A stretch of 64,000 nt of DNA from contig CAJNDS010002432.1 in assembly GCA_905221605.1 (NCBI GenBank), forward strand, positions 1 through 64,000, written 5' to 3'. The stretch is from Symbiodinium natans. Its lineage: Eukaryota > Sar > Dinophyceae > Suessiales > Symbiodiniaceae. The position numbers were made by a program, and so were the translations under genes. Positions 25,251 through 35,912 of the stretch are shown here, piece after piece. Numbering within the stretch: position 1 is the stretch's first letter; each line of letters starts with the position of its first letter. The notes beneath the pieces are model-generated. The model was not told the DNA's origin. It saw nothing but the letters and a program-made list of their open reading frames with translations, and ran no database searches.

Positions 25251-25370
25251 CGTGCAGATCCGGGAGAAAAGAAAAAGCCGGGTGGCAATCAAGATCTGCG
25301 CCAACTCCCGGCTGGATCCCGACACGCCGTTTACACGGATGATCCGGTCGAAGGGCTTGATCTTGATGGA
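25251..25370 (-). pseudogene. PDZ-domain fragment
   Basis: On the minus strand a 40-codon stretch reads KPFDRIIRVNGVSGSSREL followed by a hydrophobic strand. This matches the middle of a PDZ domain: the P-x-D-R-I-x-x-V-N-G-V-x-G turn and the helix after it. PDZ domains bind C-terminal peptides. An upstream in-frame TGA (25377-25379) and a downstream TGA (25248-25250) bound it. The AG just before the start (25372-25373) would suit a splice acceptor, so it could be one exon of an intron-rich gene; a decayed gene copy is equally possible. The carboxylate-binding loop expected upstream is not seen. Confidence 0.5.
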
Positions 25371-25379
25371 CCTCGGTCA

Positions 25380-28300
25380 GTACTGAAACATGCTTAGGTG
25401 GGAATCCGCATGACCTGAAGTCCTTCGAACCTGCCCGAACACCTCTCCTCTCTGAGAACCTCAGGCACCTGTAAACACTTTGCGACGGCAAAATTCCGGA
25501 AAGTCCTTTGCAAAATATGGAAGTGAGGGGCTCATCGCACGTGGAGTTCCAGGCCCCGGCCAGGCCTCCTTCAACCTCCTTCACGATGCAGACATCCTCG
25601 TCCTTGCTTGGAGAAAGGAAAAGCACAGGCGCAGCTGTTTTGCGCAGAAACATAGGGCCTTCTTACAGCACTGCAACGCAGGCAAAGGGTCTGCCAAATC
25701 CAGGACCAAGCCGTGCTGCGCATTGCCTCCCTTCACCATGCCTGATCGACAGCTGCAGCACGGCTAGAGTTTGCAGCTTCGAGAATCCAACGGCCGATCT
25801 TAGCCCCTTTGATGGAGACTAACACAACATGCAGTAACAACACATCACAGATTGTTCAGGGCCTACAAACTCAGCAGACAGAAACACACCCCTGACCAGG
25901 TCTTTGCTATGGGCTTACAGAGTTGCGGGTGCAGTCGCTTCCGCAGCCCAAACTCATCAATGACTGTCGGGGTGCCTTTCTGCAGCTGCACCACGAAGGC
26001 GTTCTCTGGGAGCGCAGGTGCCGTTGGCGCAATACCCTCCTGGAGCGAAAAAGCTTCGTACTGAGCCTCGACTGCCAGAGGAATCTCAGACCTCGAAGCC
26101 TGGAAGGTCAATAGAAAGGCAAGCAGTTCAGCCTTGACCATCGACCCGTCAATGACTGTCTCGTTCTGGGAACCAGCCCAGACGCAGCCTGGTTGACCAA
26201 CATGTACAATCATAGAGGCACCAAGGTTGAGCATGTGTACCTGATAGGGAGTACGTTACGAGGCTGGCGGTGGGGTGCTAACAAGTGCCCCATTCTGCAA
26301 CGAGGTGACTGAGCATCCAACTTCAGACCCCCCACTTCGGCATTTAGCCCAACCTTCATAACCTTCATTGCAGCAGATTCCTGCTCGTCCAATGTTTTCC
26401 AACTCAATGGGGCTGCATGTGGCCATCTACCTGCTGCCTAGACAACCAACACCTTGGAAAGCTTATCCTCGACCGGAGTGCCCTACACAGCTCAGCAGGA
26501 GCTTGGGACCCCGCATGTTGCACAAGCCATGACCTGCAAACCACTGGCGGTTTTTCAGGTCAAGCGTTGCAAACAAGGCCTTATGCACAGCCCTGTTCAT
26601 GATGACCTTCAAGTAGCTTCAGAGTGTGCCCAAGCTTGAATTTACCTACTACTGTACGCATGAGATCCAGCCAGCATTACAAACAGCACAAGCCCCTAAT
26701 GGGTAGTTTCGCGGTCGGACGGGATTGAAGTTGTCATGTGCAAAAAGTTTAACTAGGCCGCGGCTTAGCATCCGTCTCTAGCGTTCGATGATGGGCTCTT
26801 TTCGTAAAAACATAAGGCAAACAAAGAAGTGAATCTGTCAGCCCGGAAATGAGCTCCGGCCTGGAAGATGTTGAAGCCCCGACTGTTCGGCGGAAAGCGC
26901 GTTCAATGTTCTCTGGAATTGAACAAATTAAATGGAGCTGTCGGCTGCAGTGGCTGAAGTCCCTCTGTGCGTACATTGGCGTACATGAACATGCTGCGTG
27001 CAATGCAAAATGCCACGCTGCGTCGCTTCCTGGCCGAGATGATGCAGGGCGCCACGTGTTGTGCAAGTCTTCTTCGGCTGTTCGGGTGGCTATCCCAGAA
27101 AGGATATGCCCCGACGGTTGTCGACCACAGAAACTAACTCCATTGACTTGTTGTCCTTGTCCTATATTCCTCAACCCTCAAGCCTCACGTCACCGCAAAC
27201 GGATGGTCGCGCATTTTCCTCGGCCAGTTGCTCCTCGTCGGTCAGGTACGAGTAGGAGCTGTAGCTCCTGGAAAAAGAATCCATCACAAGCTCAGATTTC
27301 AATGGGTGTATCGCAATTGGGCAGCCTACTAAAAAAAATGCAGCTAGCGGCTAGTGCTATCTCAGTCCGCGACAGTGCCGGATCAGAACGCTGCCATTTC
27401 ATGTGCTCTCCATGCCAAGCTTCGATTGCTGTGTGTGTTTCGACGTGTTAGGCAGCGAAGCCTTTGAAATTTTCTGGTCGCCTACAGTTCTAGAAAACAA
27501 AAGTCAAACAATAAGGACTTAAGAAGGAAAGTTGGCAAAATTTATTCCGATCCGCTTTGGAGTGCAGCTTGGACACGACGGACTCGGATTTGACCGCTGG
27601 GATCGACAGCCTCAGTAAGCGTCTCAGGGTCTGTCATGGCCGCCAGGCTTCCGAATGAAGGGAAAAAATCTTCCGAATGTTCCGGAGGCCACCCCTCTTT
27701 CCTCCCAGCAACAACAAAGCCGCGGGGGTCCATCAGGGAGGAACGGCAACTACAGAAAAGTGGTGTGTGCTGCCCACCCACGCATGTGATTCTGATGCAT
27801 CGGCCAAAAGTAGGTGCTTCGAAGTGAAAGCTGTCGTGCACACGGCTAGCAAGTTGGCGCTCTGTTCGACCGATGGCCTTTCATTTCTGCGATTGCTGAA
27901 TCGTTTTTTGGCCATTTTGGCCAATCTCAGTTGAGGTCGCGGCGCTTTCTGCGCGCCTGTCCTGCAAAAGGCACATCTAGGCGGACGCTCTCCATCTCGG
28001 ACCATGAGAGGAGCCAAAAGCCCACAGGAATCAAGCGTGCTTCTCCCTTTCTGCACTGAGTCTCTCCTGCCCGCAAGGGCACAGCACCGCCCAGTCCGCC
28101 GCATGCCTCGAGGAACTCTTACAGGCAAGCTTTTTACAAGTAACAGCCTTTGGGCACTCAAGGGCCGCAGGTTCAGGGTCAGCAATAGGTTCAACCTGCA
28201 ATTCTCTCACGTCCACTGCGTATCCAGCCCTTCACGACCTTAACACCTGCCCAAAACTTTGTCAGCAAAGCGCCTTCCCCGCCGAGTAGACCTTGTCAGG

Positions 28301-28613
28301 CATTTCTCGCCTTCCGTATCGCAGCTTGGTGTGATGCATGTGGGTCTTCGCGTTGGGGCGGTGGGGTGAGGGAGGGCATACGATCGGCTCAAACATATGA
28401 AGCAAGTTCTCTCAAAGTCAAGAGGCTGGGCAGCTTTAACCTCGTGAATAGAGCTACACCTGCCACCACTAAATCAATACCGCCACCTGCCACCTGGTTT
28501 TTGAAGGGCGGTGCTAACCTCAGTTCTTTTGACGCGCTTTGGACTACAAAGTCGGCGGCCTCTATTTCTAACGACTCTTGGGCGGACATCAAAATCAAAG
28601 ACCACGTAGTACA
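25380..28613. other. unassigned; weak coding-like patches
   Basis: No family is recognised. The most protein-like patches are a minus frame at 25863-26234 (123 codons, few low-complexity residues), a minus frame at 27542-27841, and an ATG-free plus frame around 26980-27130 with alternating hydrophobic and charged residues (LRRFLAEMMQG). Each could be an exon of an unidentified gene. A word resembling part of the dinoflagellate spliced leader occurs at 27908-27930 but does not match it. Confidence 0.35.
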
Positions 28614-30300
28614 CTAGTCCTTCCCACAAGATTCCAAAGACAGGAGGCCTGCTACCCTAACGCGAGCACACGGACGTACTCTTTTCTTCGGTGGTGGACA
28701 GATCCCACATCGTAGCTCGGAGGCCGATCCACCTTCGGTAGATCGGATGCCCCGCCCCCCCCGCGTCGCCCTTCGAGCTACCAGGGTTCGCTTCCGGGTC
28801 TTTCTTCCGAAGTGCCCGGCTTCGACCCTTTCACTCGTTTTTGCTCCGCCTGAGCTTTTCATCTCGTAATAGCCCCCAGCATAGTCGAGCAGCTTGTCCA
28901 GGATCCGCCATTCTGGCTTCTCCCCCGTTCGTTCAACTCTGAACTGGGGATCGAAACTAGCGAAGTTCTCATTTGTCATGTCGTCCGTAGCACAATTTCT
29001 GGCCGCTAGCTCCTCGGCTAGCTCCATGAGCGCTACATGCTTCAGAATCCATAGCTCGACTCCCACCAGGGTGGCTAACAGCTCGAGTGCAAAAATGACC
29101 TTGTTCGGGTCCTGTTTAGCAAAGGCCCAAGGAGCCCACGCTTCCGTGACTTCTAGCGAAAACCAGGGTCCTGTGCACTAGCTCGAGGAAGCCTCCTATC
29201 CACGCTCGGCCTCGCATCCGTTGTAGTCTTTTTCCGCCCCCTGTCCTGACAGCCAGAATTTCATGACGAATCGTAGCATGGTGGGGATTGTCAACAGCCC
29301 CTGCCCAGGTTGCGGCAAAGCCTAGCCGGCCTAGCCCTTGAGAAATCTCCTTGGATCCAACCTTTCCCGCTTCCACCTCGGTCTCCATGGCGAGCCACGC
29401 CACATGGAGCGTCGCCAGCAGGAGGTAGCACATTGGCACCCCCTGCCGTCCTTTAGCACCCAGCGCAGGGGGTAGGCCCCCCTTATGAGATGGTGGACCA
29501 GGCACATCCCACGCTGCGATCCTTGTCCACCAGTAGTAGTTGCGGGCGATAGACCAAACGTCCGTCCATCTTCTAGCTCAAGACGATGGGCTCGCCCTCG
29601 CCGCCGAGTAGCCGCGGCGCGGGTTCTCAGGCGTTGACGGTGGGCGGCGTCCGCGTGGAAGTCGTAGCTCTGCTGAGGCTCATGCCCCCTTTGTGGAGGG
29701 ATCCATTAGCAAGGCGCACGGGCCACGCTGCAGCGCTTCGTCGACCTAGCCTTGCCGTCCCTGGCCAGGGCGGCGGGACCATGAGTCATACCTCCCACGT
29801 TTTCGGGTTGCTCGAAGGCGAGCATTGTAGCGGCACCGTCGGCCACCAGCGTGGCGACCTCCCGCGCGAAGTCTGCAATAGCAGCGGCTAGCACGTGGAG
29901 ACAATGCTTCATGTTTCAGGTTCTTTCCTTTCCAGAAAAAGGTAAAGCGTAGCGCACGTGGGCGGTCGTCCACCTTCGCAGTGCGTTGAGCTTCACCGGC
30001 GGTGTCCCTGACGGGCGCCTTGCACTGTAACGACGGGGCTTACCAAAGCAAAGCATGCACACATGCGCAAAATGGCATTTAGCTCCCTTCTTGCAGCCCG
30101 TCTTGGAGTTGTAGCGGACACATCGGCCCTTCTTCTTAGCCTTTCCGCCCTTGCCATCCCCTTTTGGCTTCCAGGGCTTTTCCGGCAGGGCTTAGCATGT
30201 AGCGCCATGGGGGTCGTCCTTGTAGCTCTTCACCAGCGCGTCGCCCAAGGAATAGCCCCAAGTAGCCATGAGCTTGTAGGCGTGCTTGCGAATGGCATGC
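28614..30300 (-). pseudogene. decayed retroelement-like polyprotein with CCCH finger
   Basis: Reading from 30300 leftwards on the minus strand there is a gag-like segment (SYKDDPHG), an in-frame TAA, a Lys/Gly-rich stretch and then a CCCH finger with a following C-x2-C. Further left, in shifting frames, come LAFEQPENVGG (about 29.8 kb), a Trp-rich segment with WSIARNYYWW (about 29.5 kb) and a hydrophilic segment (28614-29066). CCCH fingers of this spacing occur in gag of dinoflagellate retroelements. The EQPEN word recalls a methylase-like segment of some of them, which I hold weakly. At 30301 it is cut off by the decamer satellite, so its N terminus is missing. Frameshifts and stops make it non-functional. 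Confidence 0.5.
30048..30122 (-). other. CCCH zinc-finger motif in the decayed gag
   Basis: The pattern is C-x8-C-x5-C-x3-H, then V-C-x2-C, preceded by a Lys/Gly-rich basic stretch. It is the same spacing as the CCCH finger of copia element 1 gag (33646-33705), so it likely binds RNA in the retroelement particle. The four ligands of the finger are intact although the gene is broken. Confidence 0.7.
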
Positions 30301-30811
30301 TCTACTACACTCTACTACACTCTACTACACCCTACTACACTCTACTTCACTCGATCTGTACACTCTACTACACTATCTGCTCACTCTACGACACTCTACT
30401 ACACTCTACTACACTCTACTACACTCGATTACACTCTACTACACTCTACTTCACTCGATCTGTATACTCTACTACACTCGATCTGCTCAATCTACTACCT
30501 CTACTACACTGTACTACACTCTACTGCACTCTACTGCACTCTACTACACTCTACTACACTCTACTACACTCTACTACACTCTACTCTACCACCCTCTACT
30601 ACACTTTACTACACTCTACTCTACCACACTCTACTACACTTTACTACACTCTACTACACTCTATTGCACTCTACTACACTCTACTTCACTCTACTACACT
30701 CTACTACACTCTACTACACTCTACTACACTCTACTACACTCTACTACACTCTACTACACTCTACTACACTCTATTACACTCTACTACACTCTACTACACT
30801 CTACTACACTC
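30301..30811. repeat. decamer satellite CTCTACTACA
   Basis: A 10-bp unit repeats about 50 times with point variants (CTCTACTTCA, CTCTACTGCA, CTCGATCTGT). Stop codons are almost absent in all three phases of this strand, so spurious Tyr/Thr/Leu/His-rich frames run through it; the other strand is full of TAG. The same satellite appears in opposite orientation at 38941-39815. Confidence 0.93.
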
Positions 30812-30950
30812 TGCAGATTCCCAAATCCTTCTTCCTGGCTAGTGTTGGGTGGAGAATCAGCTTCGGCAGTACCAAGGTCGAGCAGTGCACTGCACACTGA
30901 GGCCTTTTCGACTCGAAGACGGACCAAAAGAACTTGAAGGTGTGTTTGTA
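30812..30950. repeat. left copy of a 139-bp arm (inverted partner at 39816-39915)
   Basis: This unique sequence follows the decamer satellite and precedes gag. It returns as its reverse complement at 39816-39915, where two pieces are missing: 27 bp (after GGCTAGT, flanked by an AGT microhomology) and 12 bp (after GACTC). It may be part of the LTR of copia element 1, since in the right copy it lies just beyond the polypurine-like run. Proof would need both LTRs intact. Confidence 0.85.
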
Positions 30951-31110
30951 GGTTAAGAGCCTTGCGCTCTTTAGGGGCGCCAGGCGGGTGTCCTTGCCAT
31001 GGCTTCGCATCCTGACTTGGAGGAGGGGCCTACGCCCAATAGAGCTATGCAGCTTTCTTAGGGGTGTGCCGATTTCTTATGGGCCTGCAGCAGCTAGAGA
31101 TCCTGCTGAT

Positions 31111-33897
31111 ATGAGACCTTGTCCTTTCTGGAGCGAGCATGCGCAAACCGAGCTTTTATTGCAAGCTGCGCGCCCTGTTGATTTGAACAGACGGGATGAG
31201 AGACCTGGTGCGAGCGAAGGACTCGCTGGGGAGCATGCCGAAGAGTTGGATCAGCAGTTGGCGAGCATGCGAAGAAGTGATGAGTTTGCAGCAGTAGGGC
31301 CATCTGACATGCCTACGCATCAAGCAGAGCAGACCTCTTTGGGTCTGAATCGTCAAGCAGGGCGTGCAGAGGAAACTGCGGAAGACAGTTTCGCTCGAAC
31401 CCGGCAGCCGCAACTTGAAGCTGATAGGTTGATCCTGGAAGGCACGCGCGATTTGTTGGCTGTTCTTGTCAAGCAGGGAGCTGAATGCGTGGCACGGCTG
31501 GATAAGTTGGAGGAAGAGATTACAATGAGGTCTGCTGCTTCGGGTTCTGGTAGGATGGCACCGGAAGATGGTCAGCCTGCATGCAGTCTCCCTCTGTCCG
31601 GCACTAGAGAGAGTGCGAATTCCAACACAGGTTTGGGTGTGCAAGGGTCTATGGGCGGTCAAGGTTGCAATCAGGGTTTGCTGGCCGGGGATCCCAGGGT
31701 TGAGTCTAGGGTCACTACGGGGTGTCAATATTTTTACATAGGAGACGCTCCACACTCCTCCAGAGCAGAATCCCACGGAACGTTTGGGCCTCAAGGAAAC
31801 CAGGGGCCTCCAGTTCCGCGTATGAGTGAGTCGGATTTGCTGGGACGTGTGTTGAGCTTGCCGAATGAGGAAATGAGTTGGGTCAAGCGACAAATTGAGA
31901 GTAAGGCTCAGTCCACTGAAGACCGGATGTATTTGTGGGAGGAATATTTTCAGCAGCAGGATATGAGGGGAAAGGATTTGCAGGTGGCAAGGAGCCACCC
32001 TCAATCGCCGCTCCTCACCGGAGGCGGACTACGGAGTGCGCAGCCACGTGAGTCTGTTCTTGCTCCGACAATTTCAAAGGCTTCGCCAACGCCGGACCAA
32101 AGGGGCCTCAGTCTCCAGGCTCGGGAAATGACGGGTAGGCTCGACCACATGGGAGTCCGGGGGGTTGGGGAGGTTCCTCACTTGCATTCGGCTCCGGGGG
32201 GTTCTCAGCAGGGTTCTCATTTGCATTCGGGTTCTCAGCAGGGTTCTCATTTGCATTCGGGTTCAAGGGTCTCACTTGGCGCCAATGGGTTTATGCCGGA
32301 AGGGCAGTTGGGCCTGCGTGGGTTGCTAGATCGGGGTGCTGCAGATGGGGCCGCGGTCCTGAGCTGCAATGATTCAAGTTTGAACGCCGGCCGCAATGGA
32401 CCAGTCACTCAACAGTCTCCGGTTGTTGATGCTCCAAATATGAGGGCATGTGCTGACAGTCCAGGCCTTCGAGAGCAGTACGTGAGTGCATGTGCGGCCG
32501 ATGTAACAAGTCCATGTTCTCCTTTTCATCCTCTTCTTCCTGGAAATCTTGGGGTTTGGAGCGCGGGGGATGCTTTGCATGGACAGTCAGTTGCCCCGAA
32601 CATGCTTCCTGATGGCTATCCTAGTAGCGTTGCTCCTCCTACTTTATCAGCACAAGGGAAAGGGGGGGATGAGCGCCAAGGGAGGGATGTGTACAGTCCG
32701 GGGGATAAGGCCTATTGGGAGCTTCCAAAACTTCCTGAACTGGATCCGAGTCAGGCTCCGTTGCAGGCGGGGGATTGGATTGCAACTATCACTCCGATGA
32801 TGGCAGACTTGTCACAGAACAGTGGCGAGTACTGGCAGGCCATAGTGCATGAGGCCTCCCAACTTTATCAACAGTGGCAGGTTGCAGATCCCCTTACGCG
32901 TGCTAGAGTTGTCGCTCGCATTCCTCCGTACTTGCAAGACGCGCGGTTTTCGAGACTCGAAAATAGGGCCCTCGCTATGCTGTTGAAGGGCCTCCCAGAG
33001 GTGCTTCGCGAAGAGGTTATCGCCTCGCGCAACTTGAGTACCATCAATGTCATTTTTAAAGTGTACTGCGCGTATCAGCCCGGAGGGCTGCGGGAGCGCG
33101 GAATGCTTCTTTCGTACCTCACCAGTCCTGGTCAAGCTGCTACTTCGTCGGATGCTGTGTCACGTCTGCGTAAGTGGTTCAGGTGGTTTGATCGTACAGT
33201 GCAAATGGGCGCAGCGTTGCCCGACGTGAGTCTTTTGACGCAGGGCTTAGATCAGATGTGTCAGCAGCTGCTTGTGACCATGCCACACGTCATGTTTAGG
33301 CTCAACATTGTGAGAACTCAGTGCGCTATTGATCACAATCCGACCCTTTCCAGTTTGACCACATATGCTCGTGCGTTGCAAGCTGAGTTTGAGGTTGCTG
33401 CGGTAGGGGTGGCTGATTCGACCACAGGGGGCGGCAAACGACAACGCCTACAGGCGATGACAACAGGCCCTGGAGGGAATGGAGGACCACCGGGTCCGCC
33501 TAAACCGCATAGTAATCCTCCCAACCCCAAAGCGCTGGATGGAAGTGCCAAAGGTGAGGGAAAGGGTGCTACGACCGCTGCGGCAGCGGTGGGGGGATCG
33601 CAGCAGGGTTCCTCTTCTCCTGTGCAGCCTCCGCCTAGAAAGAAGTGCTCGTTCTTCTTGAAGGAAAATGGGTGTCGGCTTGGCAACACGTGCACGTTTG
33701 AGCATGATAGGAGCCTGATAACGCCACAGAATCCCAGATGCTTTAATTGCGGAGCTCTGAAGCATAAAAAGCCGGACTGTGAGTTTCCCGGAGGTGGCAA
33801 GTTTGCTTCCAAAGGAAATGGGGAGATGCCGCAACCGTCCGCAAAGGCCTCGGCCAGGGGGTACAACCTTCGGGCAATGAGAACGCAAGCAGTCTGA
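31111..33897 (+). CDS. copia element 1 gag, CCCH finger plus zinc knuckle
   Basis: Capsid/nucleocapsid-type protein of 928 residues, the only intact long gene of this element. The frame is open from 30988, but the first ATG is 31111. Residues about 350-390 hold a 30-bp tandem (GSQQGSHLHS, 32200-32264). About 535-770 is a helical gag-like region starting near KLPELDPSQAP. Then come a basic Gly/Pro-rich linker, a CCCH finger (C-x8-C-x5-C-x3-H, 33646-33705) and a CCHC zinc knuckle (CFNCGALKHKKPDC, 33739-33780), both expected to bind element RNA. The frame ends in TGA; the pol frame overlaps it by at least 50 bp in the -1 phase, so expression of pol by frameshifting is possible. Functional state is unknown. 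Confidence 0.85.
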   Translation: MRPCPFWSEHAQTELLLQAARPVDLNRRDERPGASEGLAGEHAEELDQQLASMRRSDEFAAVGPSDMPTHQAEQTSLGLNRQAGRAEETAEDSFARTRQPQLEADRLILEGTRDLLAVLVKQGAECVARLDKLEEEITMRSAASGSGRMAPEDGQPACSLPLSGTRESANSNTGLGVQGSMGGQGCNQGLLAGDPRVESRVTTGCQYFYIGDAPHSSRAESHGTFGPQGNQGPPVPRMSESDLLGRVLSLPNEEMSWVKRQIESKAQSTEDRMYLWEEYFQQQDMRGKDLQVARSHPQSPLLTGGGLRSAQPRESVLAPTISKASPTPDQRGLSLQAREMTGRLDHMGVRGVGEVPHLHSAPGGSQQGSHLHSGSQQGSHLHSGSRVSLGANGFMPEGQLGLRGLLDRGAADGAAVLSCNDSSLNAGRNGPVTQQSPVVDAPNMRACADSPGLREQYVSACAADVTSPCSPFHPLLPGNLGVWSAGDALHGQSVAPNMLPDGYPSSVAPPTLSAQGKGGDERQGRDVYSPGDKAYWELPKLPELDPSQAPLQAGDWIATITPMMADLSQNSGEYWQAIVHEASQLYQQWQVADPLTRARVVARIPPYLQDARFSRLENRALAMLLKGLPEVLREEVIASRNLSTINVIFKVYCAYQPGGLRERGMLLSYLTSPGQAATSSDAVSRLRKWFRWFDRTVQMGAALPDVSLLTQGLDQMCQQLLVTMPHVMFRLNIVRTQCAIDHNPTLSSLTTYARALQAEFEVAAVGVADSTTGGGKRQRLQAMTTGPGGNGGPPGPPKPHSNPPNPKALDGSAKGEGKGATTAAAAVGGSQQGSSSPVQPPPRKKCSFFLKENGCRLGNTCTFEHDRSLITPQNPRCFNCGALKHKKPDCEFPGGGKFASKGNGEMPQPSAKASARGYNLRAMRTQAV

Positions 33898-35912
33898 ACA
33901 ACGCTAAAGCGCCTAATCCTACTCCGAAGGCTAAGGCGGCCACGTTGAAACCTGAGGATATCCTTGCAAATGCACAGGCTATGTTGCAGGGGCTACAGCT
34001 CTCAGGCCTCAGTGGTCCGAGGCTAGCAGTGCTTCGAGCCTACAGCGCTTCATCAACAGATCCTTTTGCCAATGCTGCGTCTAGTTCTCCGACTGTTGGA
34101 CGGTATGGTCTTCTAGATGGAGGAGCCACAAATCCGCTCAGGACGGGGGAGCAGCTTGAGCTGGCTACTTCCACGGTCGTAGATGTTTCGCTTGCGACCG
34201 GAGAGGATGCAAGGTTGTGGATGACTCGCACAGGTACATTGCTTTCAGACATGCAGGTGGATCCTATAGTTCCAATGGGTTGTCTAGCAAGCGAGCTGGG
34301 CTGCACCGTTGCGTGGGAGGGTTCGCTGTGTCGCGTGTGGCATCCTGAGCGAGGATGGCTGGATATTACCATGGTGGACCAGTGTCCTTATGTGGACCGA
34401 TCCATCGCGCTAGCCTTGATCAGAGAACTGGAGCTGCTACGAGCGACGAGACTGGTTCAGGCTGCGCGACTCAGAATCTTGGGCGATCATCGGCAGAAAG
34501 GTTTTGCAGAAGCCTGGGCGACGCTGCAAGGGATTGCTCGAGGCGGGGTCACTTCTGGTCACGAAGAGGACTGGTTGCGAGGTCTTGACTCTGCATTCTT
34601 CAGCGTTATGGCATCGTTGTTTTCGGCTGCCCCCGAAGAGAAGGTTCTTGAGGCGATTGGGACTCCTTCTTTTGAGGTGGCTGGTTATGAGCCACCGTGG
34701 AATCGGAGGCTGCGGAGATCAATGGAGAGGTCCAAGGGCGTTTTGGTTCACTTATGCTCGGGTCTACAAGATTGGGTGCCCCGTCCGAAGAGTGACTACA
34801 GGGTGCTATCTGTTGACTTTGCGAATGGCCATGATCTCTTGAACCATGGTGTGTGGAGCTATTTGACCAGGCTTGCGAAGTTGGGTTTGATTCGAGGAGT
34901 TGTCGGCGAGTTGCCACGCCCTTGCGATAGCAAGGGTTGCTATGCTGTGTTGGCGATGAGGGCACTTGGGCTCTTTGCTCTAGCGCAGGCCGTTAACGGG
35001 GACACCTACATTGCGCTCACAGCGTCTGACAATCCTTCAACGTCAGAAGGAGACCTTGCCAGAGACGACGACAGAAACCCAACCCCTGAGAATCTTGGTT
35101 ATGACTGTACCAGTATGCGAAGATGGCCTATCATGGACAAGTTGGGTCAGATTGCTACGTTTAGGACGGCGCAGTGCGACCAAGGGTATTTGGGAATGGG
35201 AGCTACAGAATCTACAACCATGGAGGTTATGACAACGTCATGGGACTTGTATGTCCTGTTGCACCGTCGTGTTTTGTTGAATCGGTACATGGACCGTTGG
35301 GCCCCTGGGCTTGTGTTAGCAGTGCTCAAGACGTGGGATCTTTGGCTAACCGATACAATCAATGACAGACGCAAGCGTGCATATGAGCAGAGTGTCTATC
35401 TGGCCGAGGCTTCAGGTGGTGGACATGACTCGTTGCCTGAGGTGCGACAGTGGCTTGTGGATGACAGAGGAGAATGGCCGACAGAGGTCGTTCCACGAGT
35501 TCGCCCTCTTCGAAGAACAGGACAGTTTCGACCTCCTGCTACTCCGTTGCCTGTGCCTAGGCTGGCCCGGGTTCGGCTGAGCGAGGCCGAGAGGGAGTAT
35601 AAGAAACATGTAGAGAGGGGGCATTATCCTTATCGGTCCGACTGCCGTGAGTGCTTGCGGGGCGCCGGTAAGAGACGGCCGCATCGACATAGAGGACCCA
35701 CTGTGGACTCTTACTGCATCGCTGCTGACCTGGGCGGTCCGTATGTTCCTGCTTTGTCTGAGCTCTCACCCTTGAAAAGCATGCCTAAGCCACGGTGCCT
35801 CTTCGTTGCTTGTTACACGTTTCCAATAGACGAGCAGACGCAAAAGTTTATCTGGAACGATGACAAGAACACAGAGGGTACCGGGCACAGGAGTTGGCAA
35901 TGTGGAGAGTGA
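33840..35912 (+). pseudogene. copia element 1 pol: protease and N-terminal integrase
   Basis: An open frame overlapping the end of gag in the -1 phase; it has no ATG near its start. The aspartic protease signature is LLDGGAT with the catalytic Asp codon at 34116-34118. About 490 codons later an HHCC-type zinc site of integrase is visible (His codons at 35607 and 35622, Cys at 35643 and 35652). The first catalytic Asp of the integrase core lies in AADLGGPYVP (35727-35729), followed by the core strand CLFVACYTFP. The frame then stops at 35912 in the middle of the core and must shift to continue. Homology is by motif; no search was possible. Confidence 0.85.

Noticed and set aside
27908-27930. 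Dinoflagellate spliced-leader gene
   Set aside because: Only the palindromic word GCCATTTTGGC is shared with the known leader. The flanks do not match and no donor site follows in the right place.
30832-30862. Tiny intron explaining the 27 bp missing from the right arm copy
   Set aside because: No placement of the 27 bp gives GT-AG ends; it is bounded by AGT repeats, so a microhomology deletion is simpler.
30063-30900. Tyr/His/Thr/Leu-rich protein genes over the decamer satellite (also 38692-39869 on minus)
   Set aside because: The 10-bp unit lacks stop triplets on one strand in every phase; composition alone creates these frames.
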